In this document: positions 14,664 through 19,717 of the stretch, piece by piece
Position numbering within the stretch: the stretch's first letter is position 1
Layout of the letters: each line of letters starts with the position of its first letter
Assembly (NCBI GenBank): GCA_023445495.1
Contig: JAEXLC010000018.1
Span: forward strand, 1-19,717
From: Pseudomonadota bacterium
GTDB taxonomy: Bacteria; Pseudomonadota; Alphaproteobacteria; Sphingomonadales; Sphingomonadaceae
Direction: 5' to 3'
Length of the DNA stretch: 19,717 nucleotides
Position numbers and translations under genes: made by a program
The notes under the pieces: generated by a model
What the model was told of the DNA's origin: nothing
Databases searched by the model: none
What the model saw: only the letters and a program-made list of their open reading frames with translations

Positions 14664-16025
14664 ATGGCCTCCGCCTCCGATCAACTTGCTTCCAGCATCA
14701 ACCTGGCGAAGTTCGCCAAGGCGACCGATCTCAAGAAGCGTCTGTGGTTTACCCTCGGCGCGCTGATCGTCTTCCGCATGCTGAGCTACGTGCCCCTGCC
14801 GGGCGTCGACCCCACCCAGCTCAACCTGCTCGCGCAGCAGACCCAGGGCGGCGTGCTCGACTTCTTCAACAACTTCACCGGCGGCGCGCTCAACCGCATG
14901 TCGATCGTCGCGCTCGGCGTGATGCCTTACATCACCGCCTCGATCGTGGTGCAGCTCGCGACCTCGCTGTCGCCGCAGCTCAACGCGATCAAGAAGGAAG
15001 GCGAGAGCGGCCGCAAGCGCCTCAACCAGTACACCCGCTACGGCACGGTGGCGCTGACCGCGGTGCAGGGCTATTTCATCGCCGTCGGGCTCGAGAGCTT
15101 CGGCGCCGCCCAGGGCCTGCAGCCCGTGGTCGAGCCCGGCTTCATCTTCCGCATCGGCGCGGTGGTTTCGCTGATCGGCGGCACCATGTTCCTGATGTGG
15201 ATCGGTGAGCAGATCACCAATCGCGGCATCGGCAACGGCATCTCGCTGATCATCATGGCCGGCATCGTCGCCCGCCTGCCCACCACGCTCGTCCAGCTGT
15301 TCGAGAGCGGCCGCACCGGCTCGATCGATCCGCTGCGCCTGATCACGATCATCGTCGGCGTCGCTGCCCTGGTCCTCTTCATCTGCTTCATGGAGCGTGC
15401 CCAGCGCCGCATCCTGATCCAGTATCCGAAGCGCCAGACCGCGCGTGGCGTCCAGGCCGAGCGCAGCCACCTGCCGCTCAAGCTCAACACCGCCGGCGTG
15501 ATTCCGCCGATCTTCGCGTCGTCGCTGCTGCTGCTGCCGCTGACCGTCACCCAGTTCGCCGGCAACATGACCGCCGGCGAGAACTGGTGGGGCGACCTGG
15601 TGATCAACCTGAACACCTGGCTGCGCCACGGCTCGCCGCTGTACATGACGCTGTACGGCCTCGGCATCGTGTTCTTCTCCTTCTTCTACACCGCCGTGGT
15701 GTTCAATCCGGAGGAGACCGCCGAGAACCTCAAGCGCTATGGCGGGTTCATCCCGGGCATCCGTCCGGGCAAGAACACCGAACTGTATTTTGATTACGTG
15801 CTCACCCGCATCACCGTGATCGGCGCTGCCTATCTGACGATCATCTGCCTCGTTCCCGAAGCGGTGTTCTCGTCGATGAGCATTCCGTTCCTTATGGGCG
15901 GCACCAGCCTGCTCATCGTAGTCAACGTGACGATGGACACGGTGACGCAGATCCAGTCGCACCTGCTGGCGCACCAGTATGGCGATCTGATCAAGAAGGC
16001 GAAGCTCAAGGGTCGCGCGCGTTAA
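14664..16025 (+). CDS. secY: Preprotein translocase subunit SecY
   Basis: SecY forms the protein-conducting channel of the inner membrane with SecE and SecG. The 453-residue product has ten hydrophobic segments, among them TM1 at about 26-44, the plug and TM2 region at 66-100, and TM10 at about 405-422. SecY signatures are present: VALGVMPYITASI (82-94), GEQITNRGIGNGISLII (181-197), LPLKLNTAGVIPPIFASS (270-287) and GGTSLLIVVNVTMD (412-425). A basic C-terminus (KKAKLKGRAR) faces the cytoplasm. The Shine-Dalgarno sequence is weak. It keeps its normal place between rplO and adk. Confidence 0.97.
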   Translation: MASASDQLASSINLAKFAKATDLKKRLWFTLGALIVFRMLSYVPLPGVDPTQLNLLAQQTQGGVLDFFNNFTGGALNRMSIVALGVMPYITASIVVQLATSLSPQLNAIKKEGESGRKRLNQYTRYGTVALTAVQGYFIAVGLESFGAAQGLQPVVEPGFIFRIGAVVSLIGGTMFLMWIGEQITNRGIGNGISLIIMAGIVARLPTTLVQLFESGRTGSIDPLRLITIIVGVAALVLFICFMERAQRRILIQYPKRQTARGVQAERSHLPLKLNTAGVIPPIFASSLLLLPLTVTQFAGNMTAGENWWGDLVINLNTWLRHGSPLYMTLYGLGIVFFSFFYTAVVFNPEETAENLKRYGGFIPGIRPGKNTELYFDYVLTRITVIGAAYLTIICLVPEAVFSSMSIPFLMGGTSLLIVVNVTMDTVTQIQSHLLAHQYGDLIKKAKLKGRAR

Positions 16026-16064
16026 GCGCGACCCATACTGGCCGATACTGAGGGGATAGGCTTA

Positions 16065-16718
16065 GTGAATATCATCCTGTTGGGCCCGCCGGGAGCCGGC
16101 AAGGGCACCCAGGCGAAGCGGCTCGAGCAAGAGCGCGGCATGGTGCAGCTTTCCACTGGGGACATGCTGCGCGCCGCGGTCAAGGCGGGCTCGCCCGTCG
16201 GCCTCCAGGCCAAGGCCGTGATGGATGCCGGCGAGCTGGTGTCGGACGCGATCGTATCGGGGATCATCGGCGAGCGCCTCGACATGGAAGACACGCTCAA
16301 CGGCGCGATCTTCGATGGCTATCCGCGCACCGCCGCCCAGGCGGAATCGCTCGATGCGCTGCTCAGCGAGCGCGACCGCAAGCTCGATTTCGTGATCGAG
16401 CTCGAAGTGAACGAGGATGCGCTGGTCGAGCGTGTCGAGGGCCGCTTCACCTGCGCCAATTGCGGTGAGGGCTATCACGACAAGTTCAAGCTGCCCAAGG
16501 TCGAGGGCACTTGCGACGTGTGCGGTCATCACGAGTTCAAGCGCCGCCCGGACGACAATGCCGAGACCGTGCGCACCCGCATGGCCGAGTATCGCGCCAA
16601 GACCGCGCCGATCCTGCCCTTCTACGAGGCCAAGGGCCTGGTGAAGAAGGTCGACGGCATGGCCGACATCGCCGAAGTCGGCGCGCAGATCGACGCGATC
16701 CTCGACGGCAAGGCCTAG
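16065..16718 (+). CDS. adk: Adenylate kinase, long form with Cys4 lid
   Basis: Adenylate kinase converts ATP plus AMP to two ADP in the cytoplasm. The 217-residue product has the P-loop GPPGAGKGT (7-15), the AMP-binding STGDMLR (30-36), FDGYPRT (83-89) and the long lid. The lid contains Cys130, Cys133, Cys150 and Cys153, the four-cysteine arrangement that binds structural zinc in many homologues, followed by KRRPDDN. The start is GTG, 39 bases after the secY stop. rpsM would often come next but is absent. Confidence 0.97.
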   Translation: MNIILLGPPGAGKGTQAKRLEQERGMVQLSTGDMLRAAVKAGSPVGLQAKAVMDAGELVSDAIVSGIIGERLDMEDTLNGAIFDGYPRTAAQAESLDALLSERDRKLDFVIELEVNEDALVERVEGRFTCANCGEGYHDKFKLPKVEGTCDVCGHHEFKRRPDDNAETVRTRMAEYRAKTAPILPFYEAKGLVKKVDGMADIAEVGAQIDAILDGKA

Positions 16719-16728
16719 GTCTTTCATC

Positions 16729-16807
16729 GTCATCCCGGCCTTGCGCCGGGATCCCGCTTCTGCTTCCGCTGCAAACTAGCGGGACCCCGGCTCAAGGCCG
16801 GGGTGAC
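16729..16807. repeat. REPIN-like pair of inverted repeats
   Basis: A 30-base unit at 16729-16758 (GTCATCCCGGCC... CCGCT) recurs in inverted orientation at 16778-16807 with only a few mismatches. Each unit holds its own GC hairpin. Two REP units facing each other over a 19-base spacer is the REPIN format. It lies just past the adk stop and may also act as its 3' mRNA border. Confidence 0.7.
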
Positions 16808-16853
16808 AAAAGCGGGGCCAGGGCGCGGCTTCTGTAATATATTGTTGCCCTAA

Positions 16854-16878
16854 CCCCCGCTTAAGGCCGGGGTGTGAC
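16854..16878. repeat. Degenerate third REP unit
   Basis: CCCCCGCTTAAGGCCGGGG (16854-16872) followed by TGTGAC resembles the 16778-16807 arm (CCCCGGCTCAAGGCCGGGG then TGAC) with a few changes. It is a decayed single copy between the REPIN and the deacetylase gene. Confidence 0.5.
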
Positions 16879-16923
16879 GATCCCCTTGCTCCGGCGACCC
16901 GGCCGGGCGGGGGATTTTCGTTC

Positions 16924-17943
16924 ATGCTGCCCAAGCGCGCCGCATTGAAGCTCGCCAGCCTGACCGGGCTGTCCGCGCTCGCCCGCCGGGCGACGGCGTC
17001 CCAGTTGCGCATCCTCTGCTATCATGGCCTGTGGCTCGCCCCGGGCGCGCCGCATGGCAATTGCCTGTTCATGACGCCGGAGATGTTCGCCGATCGCATG
17101 GCGCGGCTCGCCCGCTCGGGCCGCCCCGTCCTACCACTTGGCGAAGCGGTCGAGCTTCTCGCTGAGAACCGGCTGCCGCCCGCCGCGGTCGTCATCACCA
17201 TCGACGATGGCTGGGCCTCCACCCACAGCCACATGCTGCCGGTGCTGGAGGCGCACCGCCTGCCGGCGACGCTCTATGCCACCACCTGGTATGCCGGGCG
17301 CGACCTGCCGGTGGTCAATGTCGCAGTCGACTATCTGATCGCCGCCTCCGGGCGCCGGGACCAGAACCGCGTCGCGACGATCCGCCGCATCGAAGCATTG
17401 CCGGAGGCTGATCGGCTGGAGGCGCTGCGTGGCTTTGGCCGGGCGCTGGGGGTAGGGGAGGCATGGCTTGGCTGCCGCCAGTTCCATCTGATGGGCCGGG
17501 ACGCGCTGGCAGACGCGCATGCCCGCGGCCTCGACATCCAGCTGCACACGCATCGCCATATCGACGTCGCCGGGCGCATCGGCCAGCTGGTGCCCGAGAT
17601 CGAGGCGAACCGCGCCGCGCTGGCGGCGGCCACCGGCGGCGCGGCGGCGGACCATTTCTGCTACCCCAGCGGCACCTTCCACCCGTCCGCGCCGGCCCTG
17701 CTCGCTGCAAGCGGGGTGCGTTCCGCGACTCTGGTGACCGAGGAGCTCAACCCGCCCGGCGCCAGCCCCTATGCGCTGCGCCGCTTCGTCGACGGGCAGC
17801 ATGTCTCCGCGAGCGCCTTCCAGGCCTATCTCGACGGCACGCTCCACTATCTCTCCCGGGCACGGGAGCTGGTCGAGCGGGCCGAGGTCGCGGTGCCGCG
17901 CCGTGTCGCCGCCGCTTCTGGAATGCTGCTCTGCGCGCTATGA
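16924..17943 (+). CDS. Polysaccharide deacetylase family protein (NodB-like)
   Basis: The 339-residue product belongs to the carbohydrate esterase 4 / NodB-like group, which removes N-acetyl or O-acetyl groups from glycans. Seen motifs are LCYHG (31-35), the metal and base motif ITIDDGW (91-97), LHTHRH (207-212) with histidines placed for metal binding, and CYPSGTFHP (246-254). A basic first 25 residues precede the fold; no convincing signal peptide is visible, so location is uncertain. GGGGGA lies 9 bases before the ATG. It could modify an exopolysaccharide, but no glycosyltransferase genes are adjacent. Substrate unknown. Confidence 0.85.
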   Translation: MLPKRAALKLASLTGLSALARRATASQLRILCYHGLWLAPGAPHGNCLFMTPEMFADRMARLARSGRPVLPLGEAVELLAENRLPPAAVVITIDDGWASTHSHMLPVLEAHRLPATLYATTWYAGRDLPVVNVAVDYLIAASGRRDQNRVATIRRIEALPEADRLEALRGFGRALGVGEAWLGCRQFHLMGRDALADAHARGLDIQLHTHRHIDVAGRIGQLVPEIEANRAALAAATGGAAADHFCYPSGTFHPSAPALLAASGVRSATLVTEELNPPGASPYALRRFVDGQHVSASAFQAYLDGTLHYLSRARELVERAEVAVPRRVAAASGMLLCAL

Positions 17944-17971
17944 TCGCCCCGCCACATCGTGGGAGGGGAAC

Positions 17972-18487
17972 ATGAAGGCCAATACGCTTGCCGCCCTGGC
18001 GCTCGTCATCGCGTCGCCCGCCGCCGCCGAAGTCACGGCGTCCACCGAAACCAGCTTCACCGTCACCGAGAAGGTCACGGTCGCGGCGTCCGCCGCGAAG
18101 GTCTGGGCGACGCTGGTGGCGCCCGCGCTCTGGTGGAACAAGGATCACACCTGGTCGGGCAGTGCCGCCAACCTGTCGCTCGATCCGCGTCCCGGCGGCT
18201 GCTGGTGCGAGAAGCTGCCCAGGGGCGGCGGGGTCGAGCATATGCGCGTGGTCTATGCCGCGCCCGGCGAGATGCTGCGCCTTACCGGCGGGCTGGGCCC
18301 GCTCCAGGCGATGCCGGCCAGCGCGGTGATGACGGTCACGCTGACGCCGGCGGCGGACGGCAAGTCGACCGCGGTGACGTTCGAATATGCCGTGGCCGGC
18401 GCGCCCGGGCTGGGCCAGATCGCCGCACCGGTCGACGGCGTCCTCGCCGCGCAGGTCGCCGGATTGAAGGCCGCGGCGGAGCGCTGA
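17972..18487 (+). CDS. Secreted SRPBCC/START-like protein
   Basis: The 171-residue product begins with a signal peptide (MKANTLAALALVIASPAAA, cleavage after about residue 19) and continues with a fold typical of the SRPBCC superfamily: TVTEKVTVAASAAKVWATLV is the usual first strand and helix, LDPRPGGCWCEKL the middle, and a final helix LAAQVAGLKAAAER. Such proteins bind hydrophobic ligands or have no known activity. The ATG at 17972 is favoured by GGGAGGGG just upstream and by the signal peptide; the frame is open further upstream inside the deacetylase gene. It follows that gene by 28 bases and may be cotranscribed. Function unknown. Confidence 0.8.
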   Translation: MKANTLAALALVIASPAAAEVTASTETSFTVTEKVTVAASAAKVWATLVAPALWWNKDHTWSGSAANLSLDPRPGGCWCEKLPRGGGVEHMRVVYAAPGEMLRLTGGLGPLQAMPASAVMTVTLTPAADGKSTAVTFEYAVAGAPGLGQIAAPVDGVLAAQVAGLKAAAER

Positions 18488-18496
18488 CCCTTCAAA

Positions 18497-18637
18497 TCCT
18501 CCCCGAGCTTGTCTCGGGGAGGGGGACCATTCGCATAGCGAATGGTGGAGGGGCGCGCCGGTCACGGCGCGTGCCGCGCCGCCCCTCCACCACCGCCTTC
18601 GGCGGCGGTCCCCCTCCCCCAGCAAGCTGGGGGAGGA
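18497..18637. repeat. Composite palindromic intergenic element
   Basis: Two arms of about 58 bases (18497-18555 and 18580-18637) are imperfect inverted copies. Each arm holds two hairpins: 18501-18507 with 18513-18519 and 18526-18534 with 18538-18546 in the first; 18589-18597 with 18601-18609 (one mismatch) and 18616-18622 with 18627-18633 in the second. A 7-bp hairpin (18554-18560 with 18565-18571) sits at the centre. The stem sequences differ between arms but stay paired. I recognise the TCCTCCCC / GGTGGAGGGGCG format as a common sphingomonad repeat from memory only. Confidence 0.7.
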
Positions 18638-18672
18638 ATTCAGCAGACCCCACCAACATTACGGTTTTGTCA

Positions 18673-18956
18673 TGCCCCGGTCACCGCCCGGGGCAGGGCT
18701 GGCGGCTATCACCAGCCCATGGCCGGCAGCCCCCGCCGACCACGCATCAGAGGTAACCGCACGCGGTCTCCCCGGTTGCTCTTCCCGGCTCGGCGGATCC
18801 ACTCCGGTGGTCCCCCATGGCCCCGCTTGCGGCGTTGCCCCTGTCGTTGCGGGCCCTGCCGGGAAGAGCTTTCGAGAGGCGCGCTGCGTATTGAAGTCGC
18901 CGATGCTGCCCTGGCATCGACGTCTCGGCCGGCGGACACCCCCTTGTTCGCCGGCC
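18673..18956. other. Heavily structured noncoding stretch before the response regulator gene
   Basis: This stretch of about 350 bases (18638-18984) has no convincing gene. It holds consecutive perfect stems: 18673-18680 with 18688-18695; 18696-18702 with 18712-18718; a 12-bp pair 18778-18789 with 18858-18869 enclosing 68 bases; 18901-18906 with 18914-18919; and 18927-18938 with 18945-18956 (one G-T pair). It could be a structured RNA on either strand, a long mRNA leader of the downstream gene, or clustered repeats. I found no match to tmRNA, RNase P, SRP or riboswitch cores that I know. Confidence 0.4.
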
Positions 18957-18999
18957 ACCCTCTTGCCGCCAGCCCTTTGCGGGGGTGCGGAGGATGGAA

Positions 19000-19689
19000 G
19001 TGACCCACCGGATCCTGATCGTCGAGGATGACGCAGCAGCCGCCGAGCTGATCGCCAAGGGCCTTGGCGAGGCCGGCTTCCAGATCGAGATCTGCCCCGA
19101 CGGCCGTGCCGGGCTCGCCCGTGCCGAGCAGGGGCGCTTCGATCTGTGGATCTTCGATCGCATGCTGCCCGGGATCGACGGGCTGGCGATGCTCGATGCG
19201 CTGCGCGGCCAGGGCCTGCGCACGCCCGCGATCATGCTTTCCGCGCTCGGCACGGTGGACGACAAGGTCGGCGGCCTTGCCGCCGGTGCCGATGACTATC
19301 TCGCCAAGCCCTTCTCCTTCGCCGAGCTGCGCGCGCGGATCGCCGCGCTGCTGCGCCGTGCCGATCGCGCGGAAGCGGATGCCAAGGCGACGCGGATCGT
19401 CGTCGGCGATCTCGACATCGACCTGCTCAGCCGCACCGTGGTGCGCGGCGGGCGCCCGGTGCCGCTCGTCGCCCGCGAATTCCATCTGCTCGAATATCTC
19501 GCCCGCCATGCCGGCGAAGTCGTCACCCGCACGATGATGCTCGAGCATGTGTGGAACTGCCGCTTCGATCCCGGCTCGAACGTGGTCGACGTCCATATCG
19601 GCCGCCTGCGCCGCAAGCTCGAGGAAAGCGAGCCGCCGATCCTCCATACCGTGCGCGGGGCGGGGTACCGGCTCGCGGCGCAGGGCTAG
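19000..19689 (+). CDS. OmpR/PhoB-family response regulator
   Basis: The 229-residue product is a two-component DNA-binding regulator. The receiver domain has Asp10 and Asp11 (ILIVEDD), phosphoacceptor Asp53 (LWIFDRMLPGIDG), Ser81 and Lys103 (DDYLAKPF). The C-terminal winged helix includes REFHLLEYLARHAGEVVTR, DVHIGRLRRKLE and HTVRGAGYRL. I place the start at GTG 19000 because GGAGG (18989-18993) lies 6 bases ahead; ATG 18994 touches that GGAGG directly and GTG 18985 precedes it. A partner kinase gene probably lies past the window edge. It differs in type from the FixJ/NtrC-like partners expected for the kinase at 12087. Confidence 0.93.
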   Translation: MTHRILIVEDDAAAAELIAKGLGEAGFQIEICPDGRAGLARAEQGRFDLWIFDRMLPGIDGLAMLDALRGQGLRTPAIMLSALGTVDDKVGGLAAGADDYLAKPFSFAELRARIAALLRRADRAEADAKATRIVVGDLDIDLLSRTVVRGGRPVPLVAREFHLLEYLARHAGEVVTRTMMLEHVWNCRFDPGSNVVDVHIGRLRRKLEESEPPILHTVRGAGYRLAAQG

Positions 19690-19717
19690 CTTGGGGCTGG
19701 ACATATAATCGTCACCC

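Noticed and set aside
18778..18869. Idea that the long stem is 6S RNA, tmRNA, RNase P RNA or a cobalamin or TPP riboswitch
   Set aside because: I looked on both strands for a T-loop with tag frame, RNase P core sequences, the B12 box and the TPP core. None was present, and resemblance to 6S was limited to a CCGCAAGCGG hairpin.
18659..18958. A 99-codon minus-strand frame in the structured region before the response regulator
   Set aside because: No signal peptide, domain or convincing ribosome site is visible, and the composition (Gly/Pro/Arg-rich) is what folded GC-rich DNA gives. It could still be real if conserved at the protein level, which I cannot test.
19704..19709. TATAAT at the right edge as a promoter for the next gene
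   Set aside because: A perfect -10 hexamer, but no -35 at a suitable distance and the downstream gene is outside the window.

Overview
The window is GC-rich chromosomal DNA from an alphaproteobacterium, most likely a sphingomonad. This rests on the protein sequences (RG-rich extension on ribosomal protein S5, non-zinc S14, long SecY and L15), strong third-position GC, and GTCATCCCGGCC-type and TCCTCCCC-type intergenic palindromes that I associate with Sphingomonadales. The genus is an inference; no 16S rRNA gene is present.

Layout. (1) 1-1417: a repeat hairpin, then a minus-strand PstS-like phosphate-binding lipoprotein gene diverging from the ribosomal locus. (2) 1418-10830: rpsJ, then rplC-rplD-rplW-rplB-rpsS-rplV-rpsC-rplP-rpmC-rpsQ-rplN-rplX-rplE-rpsN-rpsH-rplF-rplR-rpsE-rpmD, tightly packed with many 1-8 base stop/start overlaps. 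This is the canonical S10 plus spc order. rpsJ is set apart from rplC by a terminator-like hairpin and a 350-base structured leader containing interleaved helices (a pseudoknot or a switch). (3) 10831-13945: where rplO would normally follow rpmD there is a strong terminator, then two minus-strand foreign genes: an AT-rich TIR-domain protein and a GC-rich membrane histidine kinase with no response regulator beside it. (4) 13946-16718: the spc genes resume with rplO, secY and adk behind their own promoter candidate. (5) 16719-19717: a REPIN-like repeat pair, a polysaccharide deacetylase, a secreted SRPBCC-fold protein, a long composite inverted repeat, a stretch of stacked hairpins that may be a structured RNA, and an OmpR-type response regulator. 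The usual rpsM-rpsK-rpoA-rplQ block does not follow adk, and the str genes (rpsL, rpsG, fusA, tuf) do not precede rpsJ.

How it works together. The central 9.4 kb makes ribosomal proteins of both subunits, with translational coupling through overlaps. SecY and adenylate kinase travel with the second block. The TIR protein looks like a recently acquired accessory gene, probably an NAD-consuming defence-type effector with a putative winged-helix C-terminal part, parked between two housekeeping transcription units. The most interesting items are that TIR gene, the rplC leader, and the structured region at 18660-18984.
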